Below, one piece after another: positions 55,599 through 64,000 of a stretch of DNA of 64,000 nucleotides. The number at the start of each line of letters is the position of its first letter. The stretch's first letter is position 1. Origin of the DNA: Microbispora sp. H11081 (GTDB lineage Bacteria; Actinomycetota; Actinomycetes; Streptosporangiales; Streptosporangiaceae); assembly GCF_012999535.1 (NCBI RefSeq), contig NZ_JABBWV010000009.1:124001-188000 (forward strand), given 5' to 3'. Made by a program: the position numbers and the translations under genes. The notes under the pieces were generated by a model that saw nothing but the letters and a program-made list of their open reading frames with translations, was not told where the DNA came from and made no database searches.

Positions 55599-55690
55599 GC
55601 CTACAGGCTCCGTGGCCGGTCTTGTTCCGAACTTGGCGCGGGCTTGCCCGTCGCCTCGTGGCGCCGCGGGGCGTGCGGCGGCAGTGCCGG

Positions 55691-56335
55691 TCAGGCGTTC
55701 GCGCGTGAGAGCCGGCCGGGGAGGTCGGTGAGCCGTTCGATGCGGAGCACCGCCTCGTCCGCCGCCGGCGGTGGCCCGCCGGTGACGAAGTCGATGCCGC
55801 GGTCCAGCCAGATGCCGGTGAGCCCGGCGAGGGTGGCCGCCTTCGCGTCGCTTTCCAGCATGTCGCCCACGTTGACCGCCCGTGCGGGGTCCGTCCGCAT
55901 CCGCCGGCAGGCGCCGGCGAACGCGACGGGGTCGGGCTTGGCCTCGCCGAGCTCTGTCGGGGTCAGGACGGCTTCGAAGTATTCGAGGAGGCCGAAGCGG
56001 GCGAGCTTGGCGCGCTGCTGCTCGGGGTCCCCGTTCGTGAGTACGGCCAGACGCGGTGCCCGAGGAAGCCGCTTCAGGGCCTCCAGGCATGGCCGGACAT
56101 CGGGATAGCTCCGCCAGGACTCCTCGAACGCCGTGAGGTAGCGCTCGGCGAACCAGGCGTCCAGGAGGCCGGGGCTCTCGGGAACCGGCTCGCCGAGCAT
56201 CGGCAGGAAGGAACGGAGCCTGCGGCGGCGTTGCTCGGCGAAGGAGCACCGGCCATCCAGGTACTCCCGCATGTGCCGACCCTCCAGCGTCCACCAAAGC
56301 GCCACCAGTTCGCCGGGTGGAGCCGTCGCGTTCGG
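55691..56335 (-). pseudogene. HAD-family phosphatase, C-terminal fragment
   Basis: The readable protein (from a GTG at 56305, 204 residues) contains HAD motif II (LAVLTNGDPEQQRAKL), motif III (GEAKPDPVAF) and motif IV (NVGDMLESDAKAATLAG), but not the motif I D-x-D-G-T nucleophile, and it lacks ~30 N-terminal residues. The missing piece, MTDVVFFDLDGTLVDH..., is found 1.9 kb away on the same strand at 58201-58286. An XRE regulator and a hydrolase lie between, so the gene was split by an insertion. The fragment is unlikely to be catalytic. Confidence 0.8.
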
Positions 56336-56344
56336 CGCGGCCTG

Positions 56345-56500
56345 GACGATCCGGCCGATCCCGAGGAGTACATCCGCGCGAGCGGGCTGCCCTTCGCCTT
56401 CCTGCGCAACGGCTGGATATCAGGAGAACTACATCGCGGCGGCCCGGCAGCCCGGGTCGACGCCGACATCGCCGGCGGCTGGCTCGGCGGACCTGTCCCA
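56345..56500 (+). pseudogene. QorB/NmrA-type NAD(P)H oxidoreductase remnant
   Basis: The plus strand reads EEYIRASGLPFAFLRNGW and, after a one-base frameshift near 56418, QENYIAAARQPGS. Together they match the RASGLPxTxLRNGWYTENY region typical of QorB/NmrA quinone reductases. Neither the nucleotide-binding N-terminus nor the C-terminus is present. It lies at the left edge of the insert that splits the HAD gene, so it came in with it or decayed in place. Confidence 0.55.
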
Positions 56501-56511
56501 CCTCAGCGGGG

Positions 56512-57333
56512 TCAGGTCCCAACGATGCACGCGAGGAGCGCCAGCTTGTCGGCGCTGTCGGTGCCGGGGTCCGGGTGGAGGAGGACGAGCGTCTGACCTG
56601 TCGCGCCGCTGACGCCCAGTCTCTCCCGGTTCAGCCACAGGCCACCGACCTGGGGATGGTCGATGCGCTTGGGTGTGCCTTCGCATGTGTTCACGTCGTG
56701 ACGGGCCCAGAGCCTGCTGAAGAGAGGACTGGCGAGGGAGAGTTCGCCGACGAGTTCGATGACTCGGGGGTCGTCCGTGTCGGTGCCGACGGACTCGCGG
56801 AAGCCGGCGACCATGCCCTGCGCGGCGTCCTCCCAGTCGGGGTAGAGGGCCTGCTCGGCCGGGTCGAGGAACACGTCCCGCAGGCGGTTGCCTCCTGCCA
56901 CCAGTCGGGGCGACAGAGCGGTCGCCAGCGCGTTGGCGGCCAGGACGTCGAAGTAGCGGCCCTCCACGTACGCGGGGAACGGAAGCGTGACGACGAGCTT
57001 GGCGACGCCGGGAGGGACGGTTTCCCTCCGGGGCCGCCGCCGTGGCCGCCGGGGTTTCCCCGCCCCCAGGCGTAGCAGGTAGGCCGTCGCGTCGTCGTCG
57101 AGGAGCAGCACGCGGGCGAGGGACTCGAGGACCTGCGCGGAGGGGTTGCGGTCGCGGCCCTGTTCCAGGCGCAGGTAGTAGTCGGCGCTGATGCCGGCGA
57201 GCATCGCGACCTCCTCCCGGCGCAGGCCCGGTACGCGCCGTATGCCCACGGAGGGGATGCCGGCCTGTTCAGGAGTGACGAGCTCCCGGCGGGCGCGTAC
57301 GTAATCGCCCAGAAGGTTGGATTCGTCGCTCAT
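56512..57333 (-). CDS. XRE-family regulator with MmyB-like ligand domain
   Basis: The 273-residue regulator has an N-terminal Xre helix-turn-helix (VPGLRREEVAMLAGISADYYLRLEQG, ~35-60) and a C-terminal MmyB-like domain (~115-265: FDVLAANALATALSPRL, SLASPLFSRLWARHDV, GTPKRIDHPQVGGLWLN) thought to sense small molecules. The ATG at 57333 has GAGG close by, and TACAGT 6 nt upstream could make it leaderless. Divergent from an alpha/beta hydrolase that it probably controls. Part of the insert within the HAD gene. Confidence 0.9.
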   Translation of the reverse strand: MSDESNLLGDYVRARRELVTPEQAGIPSVGIRRVPGLRREEVAMLAGISADYYLRLEQGRDRNPSAQVLESLARVLLLDDDATAYLLRLGAGKPRRPRRRPRRETVPPGVAKLVVTLPFPAYVEGRYFDVLAANALATALSPRLVAGGNRLRDVFLDPAEQALYPDWEDAAQGMVAGFRESVGTDTDDPRVIELVGELSLASPLFSRLWARHDVNTCEGTPKRIDHPQVGGLWLNRERLGVSGATGQTLVLLHPDPGTDSADKLALLACIVGT

Positions 57334-57350
57334 GTCCTCACTGTAATTCG

Positions 57351-57364
57351 CGCACTTTCGTGCG
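57351..57364. promoter_or_regulatory. Inverted repeat in regulator/hydrolase spacer
   Basis: CGCAC-TTTC-GTGCG is centred between the divergent XRE regulator and the alpha/beta hydrolase, just upstream of the regulator's TACAGT -10 box. It is a plausible operator for the XRE protein. Confidence 0.45.
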
Positions 57365-57467
57365 TGCCTGGTCCTGTCACCCCCAGGATCGCGAGGGCTC
57401 TGGCTCCGCCAGCGGGTGAGCGGAAACCTCACTTCCGGGACGAACACGGCGAACAAGGAGCGACACC

Positions 57468-58193
57468 ATGTCGACATTTCTGCTCGTACACGGGGCCTGG
57501 CACAGCGGGCAATGCTGGGAGCGGGTGGTCCCGTTGCTGGCATCGGCCGGGCATCGGGTGGTCGCTCCGTCGCTGACCGGCTACGGCGACAAGGCGCATC
57601 TGCTCGGCCCCGAGGTAGGCCTGGACACGCACGTCGACGACATCGTCAGGCTGATCACCGAGGAGGACCTCGCCGACGTGATCCTGGTGGGCCACAGCTA
57701 CGCCGGGCTGGTCATCTCGTCCGCCGCCAACCGGATCCCGGATCGGATCGCCCATCTGGTCTATCTCGACGCGATGGTCCCGGAGGACGGCGAGAGCGCG
57801 CTCGATGTGCAACCCATGACCCAGGCCCTCCTCGACCGCGCCGCGGAGTCCGAGGCCGCCTGGCGGATCCCGCCGATGCCTGAGCTGCCGCCGCCCCTGG
57901 GCCTGTTCGGGGTCACCGACCCGGAGGACGTGGCGTGGTTGCGGACGATGTTGTCGGATCAGCCGGTGCTCTGCTTCCGGCAACCGGTCCGGCTGGACAA
58001 CCCGGCCGTGCGTACGATCGCGCGAACGCACATCCACTGCGTCGCCGGCGTACCGGAGGGCATTGAGCGGCGGCCCGTCCCGGCGATGCAGCCGAACGGC
58101 AGCCCGTCACAGGTGTGGGAACTGGAGACGGGCCACGACTGCATGATCACCATGCCGGCCGAGCTCACCGAACTGCTGCTCAAGCTCGGCTGA
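57468..58193 (+). CDS. Alpha/beta-hydrolase (EstC-like esterase)
   Basis: The 241-residue hydrolase has the oxyanion region LLVHGAWHSGQCW, the nucleophile elbow VGHSYAG with Ser near residue 75, an acid residue in the cap-side region (LDAMVPEDGES) and the catalytic His in LETGHDCMITMPAEL near 224. It resembles EstC/salicylate-esterase-like plant-type esterases and is predicted to cleave small esters. AAGGAGCGACACC precedes the ATG. It is divergent from an MmyB-type regulator, the usual pairing for such genes. Confidence 0.85.
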   Translation: MSTFLLVHGAWHSGQCWERVVPLLASAGHRVVAPSLTGYGDKAHLLGPEVGLDTHVDDIVRLITEEDLADVILVGHSYAGLVISSAANRIPDRIAHLVYLDAMVPEDGESALDVQPMTQALLDRAAESEAAWRIPPMPELPPPLGLFGVTDPEDVAWLRTMLSDQPVLCFRQPVRLDNPAVRTIARTHIHCVAGVPEGIERRPVPAMQPNGSPSQVWELETGHDCMITMPAELTELLLKLG

Positions 58194-58200
58194 CCAGCCC

Positions 58201-58286
58201 GCGCGAGCCACGCGGGCCGCCTCCATGACCGCCGCTCGGTGATCGACCAGGGTGCCGTCCAGGTCGAAGAAGACCACATCCGTCAT
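58201..58286 (-). pseudogene. HAD-family phosphatase, N-terminal fragment
   Basis: The minus strand reads MTDVVFFDLDGTLVDHRA then AVMEAARVARAG from an ATG at 58286, giving the HAD motif I D-L-D-G-T that is missing at 55691-56335. The frame then runs into the antisense of the hydrolase gene. The ATG lies 7 nt after the stop of the SARP gene, so the intact HAD gene was probably the last gene of that operon. Confidence 0.75.
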
Positions 58287-58293
58287 AGGAAGA

Positions 58294-61200
58294 TCATCCC
58301 GTGGCGCGGTCGAGCAGGGCCAGGATCGGCTTCTCGAACAGGGCGGCCCCTGAGCCGCGCACGAGGGCGAGCGCGTCGCGCAGATGGTCGCGAGCGGCGT
58401 CGCTGTCGTCGCGGACGAGCGCCAGGCGGGCCAGGCACAGGTCGGCCACCGACCAGCCGAGCAGGCGGCCCCGGTGAGGGAGCAGTTGCGGCAGGAGCAG
58501 GTCGTGCAGCACCGGCGCCGCGGCCGTGTCGCGCAGCGCCAGGCACGCCTCGCTCAGCAGGTCGGGGACGAACCGGTAGGCGAGGTCGCCCCGCGAGCCG
58601 GCGAAGCCGTCACCGGCCAGCCCGGCGAGCTCCTCGGCCGCCTCCTCCCTCCTGCCGAGGTCGAGCAGGACGGCACAGCGCAGCACCAGCCATGCGGGCT
58701 GGCCGGGCCGCCCCGCCAGTGCCTCCTCCGCCACCGCCAGCGCCGCCGCCGCGTCGCCCCTCGCCCGCGCCGCCAGGCAGCGGAAGACGGCGGCGCGGCT
58801 CTCGGCGTGGTCACGGCCGAGCGCGCCCTCCGGGTGGAGCCGGACCGACTCCTCCGCCTCCGCCAGGGCGCGGCCGGTGTCACCGCGCAGATGGGCGTCG
58901 ATCGCCGACAGCCAGGCGGCGAGGCTGAGCAGGGCGGGCTGCCTGATCCCTCGGGCGGTGTCCGACAGCCACGTAAGCAGCCGGGCCGCCCGCTCCAGCT
59001 CGCCCTGTTTGACCAGCTCGACGTGCTCGGCCTCCCGGGCCAGCCATTCCGCCACCAGGTCGCCCGTACGGCGGGCCACCTCGATCATCTCCTCGATGGC
59101 GGCCATCCGCCCGGCCTGGCCCTCGACGCCCCGCGAGAGGATCTCGTACGCGCTCAGCGCCCGCAGCAGCGGCACGTCGTCGCCCCGCGCGCGGGCCTCC
59201 CGTACGGCCTCGGCCGCCAGCGCGACGCTCTCCTCGACCGGGCGGGTGAACGACCCCGTGATGGCGAAGGCCGCCAGGAGCTGGGACCGCCACGGCGAGC
59301 CCTCCCCCTGGCTCCGCAGCGCCCGCTCGACGCGCCCGGTCAGCGCCCCGCCGGCGACCCATTCCTCGTACATGGCCCACGACAGCGGATCGGAGAACCC
59401 GAGCGCGGCGCGGGCAAGCCGGTCGTCGTCCCCCAGCGCGTCGGCCGTCTCCGCCGCCTCGTCGAGCGTGGCGTGGACCTGCGTGCTCATCCCCGCCGCC
59501 GACTGCGCCTCGGCGAGAGCGAGCAGCAGGTCGCAGCGCAACTCCTGGTCCGGCACGGGAAGCTGGGCGGTGAGGGCGACGGCGTGCCGCAGGTGCTCGA
59601 CCGCGTCCTCGTAGGCGAACTGGGCCATGGCGTGGGCGGCCGCCTGCCGGGCGTACTCGATCGCCTTGGCCGCCATGCCGGAGATGACCAGGCCCTCGCG
59701 GTAGTGGTGCGCCAGTTCGGCCAGGTGCGTGCCGCGCCGTTCCAGCGCGGCCGCGATGCCGGCGTGCAGGCGGCGCCTGCGCAGCGGGGCGAGGCCTTCG
59801 CGCAGCACGTCGCGGACGATGTCGTGGGCGAACCGGTAGACGAGGTCGTGCTCGGTGAGCAGGCGCGCCCTGACGGCCGCGTCGAGCACGTCGAGCACCT
59901 CGTCACGCGGCACCTGCGCCACGTCCCGCACCACGTCGAGCAGCACGTCGAGCGGGGCGTCGCGGCCCAGCAGCGCCGCCGCCGACAACACTCCCGACGC
60001 TCCGGGCGGCATCGCCGCCATCCTGCCGCGCAGCACGTCGGCGACCGCGCCAGGGACCTCGCCGCCGTCCAGGTGGACGAGCTCGCCGAGGAAGAAGGGG
60101 TTCCCGCCGGTCCGGCCCGCCACCTCGGCCGCCCTCGTGACGTCCGCGCCCGCCCGCCGCAGATACTCGGCGATGGCGTCCTCGCCCAGGCCGTCCAGCG
60201 TGATCCGCTCGACGTGCGGGAGCCGTACGAGTGTGGCGAGCGTACGGGCCAGCGGGCCGCCGACCTCCGTGTCGCGGTACGTCGCGATCACGGTCAGCTC
60301 CTGGCACGCCCGCGTCGTGGCGAGGAACTCCAGCAGCCGCAGGGACGAGGCGTCGGCCCACTGGAGGTCGTCGAGGACGACGAGCACCCTGCCGTGCACG
60401 GCGGCGTGCTCCACGACGAGCCGGGCGAAGGCGTCGTACAACGCGAACTCCCCGGTCGCGCCGAGCATCTCGGCCAGCTCGCCATGCCGCCCGGTGAGCT
60501 GCCGTACGGCCTGGGCCCAGGGCCAGAACGGCGGCGCGCCCGTGCCGTCCCAGCAGCGGCCGAACACCGCCACGGGCGCGTGCGCCGCGGCGTCCTCCGC
60601 CAGGCTGGTCTTGCCGATGCCCGGCTCGCCCGCGACGAGCACGACGCGGGCGCCGTCCGCCGTGACGGCGCGGCGCAGCACGCCCGACTCCGCCGCCCTG
60701 CCGACGAGCGCGCTCTCCCGCTGTCCGGACCTCTCCGGGTCCGCGGCCGCCGGCGCGGGGTGGCGAGGAGTCGAGGGCGAGGGCGTCAGCGCGCGATCCT
60801 GCGCCAGGATCCGCCGCTCCAGCTCACGGGAACCGGGATCGGGATCCAGGCCCAGCTCGTCGACGAGCAGGCGGCGCCCCTCGGAGAGCAGGGCGAGCGC
60901 GTCCGCCTGGCGGCCTGCTTGATAGAGGGCATGCGCGCCGAGCCTGCGCAGCCGCTCGCGCAGCGGATGCGCCGCCACCAGCCTCGTCAGCTCGGGCACC
61001 AGCGCCCGGCCGAGCCCGAGCGCGAGCTCGGCCTCCGCCAGGTCCTCCGTGACGGAGAGCCGGAGCTCGGCCAGGTGGGCGATCTCGTCGCGCGCCCAGG
61101 GCTCCTCCTCGAACCCCGCGAGCGACTCGCCCCGCCACTCCGCCAGCGCCAGGCGGAGCGACCTCGCGGCCTCCGCGTGGTCGCCCGTCTCCAGCGACCG

Positions 61201-61548
61201 CCTGCCCGCCGCGACGGCGGCCCGGGCGCGGCCGAGGTCGATGCTCTCCTGCGGCCACTCGATGGCGTACCCGCCTGGCCGGCTCACCAGCACCGACGGC
61301 CTCGCCCTGCGCACGCGGCCGGGTTCGAGCACGCGCCGCAGCTTGGACACGTACGCCTGCACCGTGTTGACCGCACCCGGCGGGGGTTCGCTCTCCCAGA
61401 GCGCGTCCACGATCCTGGCCGTGCTCACGGGACGCGGCGCGGCCAGCACGCACAGCGCAAGCACCGCCCGCTGCTGGGACGGCCCGATCTCGAGCGGCGT
61501 CCCCTCGTCGTCGAGCACGACGACCGGGCCGAGCACGCGGAACTCCAC
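58294..61548 (-). CDS. SARP/AfsR-type regulator with AAA ATPase and TPRs
   Basis: The 1084-residue protein starts with an OmpR-like winged helix (~1-95: FRVLGPVVVLDDEGTPLEIG, VSTARIVDALWESEPP), then a BTAD domain (~98-245). An STAND-type ATPase follows (Walker A GEPGIGKTSLAE near 305, Walker B VLVVLDDLQWAD near 390), then a long TPR-like helical C-terminus. This AfsR-like layout usually activates secondary metabolism or other pathway genes. The GTG follows GGAGGAGATCAGG. No biosynthetic cluster is visible next to it in the window. Confidence 0.92.
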   Translation of the reverse strand: MEFRVLGPVVVLDDEGTPLEIGPSQQRAVLALCVLAAPRPVSTARIVDALWESEPPPGAVNTVQAYVSKLRRVLEPGRVRRARPSVLVSRPGGYAIEWPQESIDLGRARAAVAAGRRSLETGDHAEAARSLRLALAEWRGESLAGFEEEPWARDEIAHLAELRLSVTEDLAEAELALGLGRALVPELTRLVAAHPLRERLRRLGAHALYQAGRQADALALLSEGRRLLVDELGLDPDPGSRELERRILAQDRALTPSPSTPRHPAPAAADPERSGQRESALVGRAAESGVLRRAVTADGARVVLVAGEPGIGKTSLAEDAAAHAPVAVFGRCWDGTGAPPFWPWAQAVRQLTGRHGELAEMLGATGEFALYDAFARLVVEHAAVHGRVLVVLDDLQWADASSLRLLEFLATTRACQELTVIATYRDTEVGGPLARTLATLVRLPHVERITLDGLGEDAIAEYLRRAGADVTRAAEVAGRTGGNPFFLGELVHLDGGEVPGAVADVLRGRMAAMPPGASGVLSAAALLGRDAPLDVLLDVVRDVAQVPRDEVLDVLDAAVRARLLTEHDLVYRFAHDIVRDVLREGLAPLRRRRLHAGIAAALERRGTHLAELAHHYREGLVISGMAAKAIEYARQAAAHAMAQFAYEDAVEHLRHAVALTAQLPVPDQELRCDLLLALAEAQSAAGMSTQVHATLDEAAETADALGDDDRLARAALGFSDPLSWAMYEEWVAGGALTGRVERALRSQGEGSPWRSQLLAAFAITGSFTRPVEESVALAAEAVREARARGDDVPLLRALSAYEILSRGVEGQAGRMAAIEEMIEVARRTGDLVAEWLAREAEHVELVKQGELERAARLLTWLSDTARGIRQPALLSLAAWLSAIDAHLRGDTGRALAEAEESVRLHPEGALGRDHAESRAAVFRCLAARARGDAAAALAVAEEALAGRPGQPAWLVLRCAVLLDLGRREEAAEELAGLAGDGFAGSRGDLAYRFVPDLLSEACLALRDTAAAPVLHDLLLPQLLPHRGRLLGWSVADLCLARLALVRDDSDAARDHLRDALALVRGSGAALFEKPILALLDRATG

Positions 61549-61609
61549 CCTGATCTCCTCCGGTTGCGGTCACCGAAATGTATCGGCCGGACAATCCGCA
61601 ATAAAGGGG

Positions 61610-62935
61610 TCAGTGGCGGGATCCCCGTGCGCGGGTACGGCGCAGCAGCCCGCGGCGCGGGCCCGCGGCCCTGCCATCGGTGCGGAGCCACACGTTGACG
61701 CCGGTCCCCCCGAGCGCCGAGGTCTCGACCCGCACCCCGCCGCCCGTCGACTCGGCCAGGCGCCTGGCGATGTCCAGGCCTAGCCCTGTGGACCCCGCCC
61801 CGCTGTTGCCCCGGCGCAGCGCCCGCTCCGGATCGGGGATCCCCGGGCCGGCGTCCGCGACGAGCACGCCCACCATGCCGCTTCCCCGGTGCAGGGTGAC
61901 GCGGAAGGCCGTGCCCTGCGGCGTGTGGCGGAAGACGTTGCCGAGCAGCGCGTCGACCACCGCGCCCAGGTCGGCGGCGGCGACCGGCACCCGGCTCGGC
62001 TCGTCCGCGCCGACCAGTTGCCACGGCCTCGCCTGGTCCTCGGCCAGCGCCGACCAGAAGGCGAGCCGCTCCCGCAGCACGAGCGCGGCGTCGCAGCCGG
62101 CCGGCGCGGGCATGGACGGCCGGCGGGCCGCCTCGATGATCTCGTCCACGGCCTGTTCGAGCCGGTCGACGGCGAGCCTGCGCTGCTCGGCCTCGGGGCC
62201 CGCGCCGCCGATGTTCAGCCGCAGCGCGGTCAGCGGGGTGCGCAGCCGGTGCGACAGGTCGGCGGCGAGCTCACGCTCGGCCGCGAGCAGTCCCGCCACC
62301 TGGTCGGCCATCGTGTTGAAGGCGCGCCCGGCCGCCACCAGCTCAGGCGGGCCGTCCGGGACGATCCGCACCGTTAGGTCGCCCGCCCCGAGGGCCGCCG
62401 CCGCCTGCCCGAGCCGCCGCGCCGCCCTGACCACCCGGGCCCCGAGCCGGTCGGCCACCACCACCGACCCCACCACGAGGGTGACCGCGACGCCGGTCAG
62501 CACCGCCCAGGAGGCCGACACGCCCTTCCTCGCGTCCGCCTCCGGCGCGTACGCCTCGATGACGGCCCGCCGCCCGCCGCCCAGCGCGACGGGCCTGAGC
62601 AACACGTATCCCCTGCCGACCGGGACGGTCCTGGCGCTTTCCGCCGCGCTCGCGACGTCGGCGGGCGCGACCCTGGAACGGCCGACCGTCCGCCCGCCCG
62701 GCAGGTGGACCGCCAGCCGCGCGGCCCCCGCCGGGGTGCTGGCGAGCGCGCGCTCCAGCGCCGCCGCGTCGTCGGTCACCACGAGCGCGGGGACGATCGT
62801 GGCGGCCTGGCGCTCGGCGTCCGCGAGCGCCCGGCTCTCGGCGATCTCCTTGACCGCCACGGCCAGCGGGATGAGGAAGGCCAGCGCGACCATCGCCGTC
62901 ACGGCCACCGCCACCAGGGCCAGGCTGCGTCTCAC
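61610..62935 (-). CDS. Sensor histidine kinase
   Basis: The 441-residue membrane kinase has TM1 at ~5-28, an extracytoplasmic sensor (~30-140), TM2 (VLTGVAVTLVVGSVVVAD), HAMP, a HisKA H-box ADLSHRLRTPLTAL near residue 230, and an ATPase domain with N-box LLGNVFRHT, G1 DAGPGIPDP and G2 GSTGLGLDIARRL. Arg replaces the usual Glu after the phospho-accepting His. The GTG start follows GCGGAGGCCGCG. It lies 27 nt downstream of its response regulator; the signal is unknown. Confidence 0.92.
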   Translation of the reverse strand: MRRSLALVAVAVTAMVALAFLIPLAVAVKEIAESRALADAERQAATIVPALVVTDDAAALERALASTPAGAARLAVHLPGGRTVGRSRVAPADVASAAESARTVPVGRGYVLLRPVALGGGRRAVIEAYAPEADARKGVSASWAVLTGVAVTLVVGSVVVADRLGARVVRAARRLGQAAAALGAGDLTVRIVPDGPPELVAAGRAFNTMADQVAGLLAAERELAADLSHRLRTPLTALRLNIGGAGPEAEQRRLAVDRLEQAVDEIIEAARRPSMPAPAGCDAALVLRERLAFWSALAEDQARPWQLVGADEPSRVPVAAADLGAVVDALLGNVFRHTPQGTAFRVTLHRGSGMVGVLVADAGPGIPDPERALRRGNSGAGSTGLGLDIARRLAESTGGGVRVETSALGGTGVNVWLRTDGRAAGPRRGLLRRTRARGSRH

Positions 62936-62962
62936 CGCGGCCTCCGCTCAGGACTCGGGGCC

Positions 62963-63646
62963 TCAGCCCTCGGCGGGAGGGCTGAGGCGGACGCCGACCC
63001 CCCGCACCGTGTGCAGATAACGAGGGCGGGACGCGCTCTCGCCGAGCTTGCGCCGCAGCCAGGACAGATGGACGTCGATCGTCTGGTCGTCCCCGTACGA
63101 CTGCCGCCACACCTCGGTCAGCAGTTCCCTGCGCGAGATCACCCGGCCGGGCCGCGCCGCGAGGTAGGCCAGCAGGTCGAACTCCCTGCGGGTGAGGTCG
63201 AGCGGCACGCCGTCCAGGCGGGCCTCCCTGCGGTCGGCGTCGACGACCAGGCCGCCCACCCGCGCGACCGACGACGGCGTGCCCGGCCTGGCCCGGCGCA
63301 GCACGGCTTCGAGACGAGCGTTGAGATGGTCGCCGGAGAACGGCTTGACCAGGTAGTCGTCCGCGCCGCCGCGCAGCAGGCGCACGATCTCCGCCTCGTC
63401 GTCCCGCGCGGTGGCCACGATGACCGGCACGTCGGAGATCGCCCTGAGCATCTTCAGCGCCTCCGCGCCGTCGAGGTCGGGCAGGCCCAGGTCGAGGACG
63501 ACCACGTCGGGAGCGGCGTGGGCGATCTCCCGCAGGGCGTCGAGCGCGCGGCCCGCGCTGCGGACCGCATGGCTGCGCCCTGTCAGGTCGCGGATGATCG
63601 CGGATCGGACGAACTCGTCGTCCTCAACCACCAGAACGGTCGCCAT
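62963..63646 (-). CDS. OmpR-family response regulator
   Basis: The 227-residue regulator has an N-terminal receiver domain with the acidic pocket (VVEDDEFVR) and the phospho-accepting Asp in VVVLDLGLPDLDG near residue 50, and Lys in VKPFSGD near 100. A C-terminal winged helix follows (EFDLLAYLAARPGRVISRRELL ... TIDVHLSWLRRKL). It pairs with the histidine kinase directly downstream. ATG at 63646. The divergent gene at 63801 is a possible target. Confidence 0.94.
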   Translation of the reverse strand: MATVLVVEDDEFVRSAIIRDLTGRSHAVRSAGRALDALREIAHAAPDVVVLDLGLPDLDGAEALKMLRAISDVPVIVATARDDEAEIVRLLRGGADDYLVKPFSGDHLNARLEAVLRRARPGTPSSVARVGGLVVDADRREARLDGVPLDLTRREFDLLAYLAARPGRVISRRELLTEVWRQSYGDDQTIDVHLSWLRRKLGESASRPRYLHTVRGVGVRLSPPAEG

Positions 63647-63800
63647 GGGGCAGAAACGTACACTCCCACTCCTTATGGCGTCCGGTAAGGCGATCCGAAA
63701 CGTACAGATTCGCAGTGATTTAAGGCAGTCACAAATCCGTAATGGATGACCGAAAAGGGCCGAGCGCCATTAACTGGCGAGGGGATAGAGTGTGCGGCCC

Positions 63801-64000
63801 ATGAGAAGGACCGCGGGTTACCTGATCGCCTGGTGCGGGGCCACCGCGCTCGCCGTAGGGGTGTCCTGGCTCGGCGTGCGCGACGTGCTGCGCAGCGCGA
63901 TCCTGGACGAGGCCCCGCTCGCCCCGGTGGTGGCCGTCGCCGTGCCGCTCTCCGCCTCGCCGGCCGCCCCCGCTCCCTCGCCGCAGGACACCCCGGACGG
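63801..64000 (+). CDS. Exported protein, start only (cut by window edge)
   Basis: The open frame runs off the window. Its N-terminus MRRTAGYLIAWCGATALAVGVSWLG is a signal anchor or signal peptide, followed by a Pro/Ala-rich linker (LSASPAAPAPSPQDTP). TAGAGT (63786-63791) lies 9 nt before the ATG with no Shine-Dalgarno sequence. It is divergent from the two-component system and may be regulated by it. No domain is visible in the ~66 residues present. Confidence 0.65.
   Translation, partial: MRRTAGYLIAWCGATALAVGVSWLGVRDVLRSAILDEAPLAPVVAVAVPLSASPAAPAPSPQDTPD

Noticed and set aside
55691-56305. Functional stand-alone HAD phosphatase
   Set aside because: The nucleophile motif is absent and found displaced at 58201-58286, so it is treated as a split gene.
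58384-61698. 1104-codon plus-strand frame opposite the SARP gene
   Set aside because: Antisense shadow of a well-supported regulator; composition is Arg/Gly/Pro/His-rich with no domain.

Overview
The window is very GC-rich and densely coded. It uses GTG and TTG starts freely and carries typical actinomycete families: an ArgS-related NrtL, a SARP/AfsR regulator, WhiB7-type erm control and a MsiK-style sugar ABC operon without its own ATPase. The best guess is a chromosomal segment of a filamentous actinomycete, possibly Streptosporangiales. That placement is inferred from gene content, not from a search.

Region by region: (1) 71-2096 holds thrC-thrB, the distal half of the aspartate-family pathway. 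(2) 2284-13541 is an accessory block. It contains three family-2 glycosyltransferases, a secreted polysaccharide deacetylase, an ArnT/PMT-like membrane glycosyltransferase, a GntR remnant, a DUF916-like membrane protein with two WxL-like secreted partners, and a secreted seven-bladed Vgb-like propeller. (3) 13632-17203 holds hom, lysA and nrtL, so blocks 1 and 3 look like one amino-acid locus split by block 2. (4) 17200-24358 holds a TetR/oxidoreductase pair with two matching palindromes, a coiled-coil glycosyltransferase, a DUF4143 ATPase behind a 23-bp-period repeat, and an asparagine-synthetase-like protein. (5) 24622-35694 holds treS, a PadR-controlled FtsX/MacB-type ABC exporter whose spacers carry eight copies of a short repeat, and an alpha-glucoside-type ABC importer with two binding proteins. 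(6) 35882-47215 holds ung, a MOSC protein, several unknowns, an Erm rRNA methyltransferase with an apparent inducible leader, a YibE/F protein, MazG, a putative DNA adenine methyltransferase, a NYN nuclease and a GMC oxidoreductase. (7) 47354-48170 is a VapBC toxin-antitoxin module. (8) 48208-54542 is treZ-treY-glgX. (9) 54828-64000 holds a metallo-beta-lactamase-fold protein, a HAD phosphatase gene split by a ~1.9-kb insert (XRE regulator plus alpha/beta hydrolase), a SARP regulator, a two-component system, and the start of an exported protein at the window edge.

The main metabolic theme is alpha-glucan and trehalose: TreS, TreY/TreZ, GlgX and the sugar importer can interconvert glycogen, maltose and trehalose. 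The second theme is the cell surface. The most notable regulatory item is upstream of erm: a WhiB7-like promoter, a 13-codon leader ending in an Arg-Ile-Arg motif, and a 14-bp-stem hairpin. Several genes have a TAnnnT -10 box 6-9 nt before the start codon and little or no Shine-Dalgarno sequence, which suggests leaderless transcripts.
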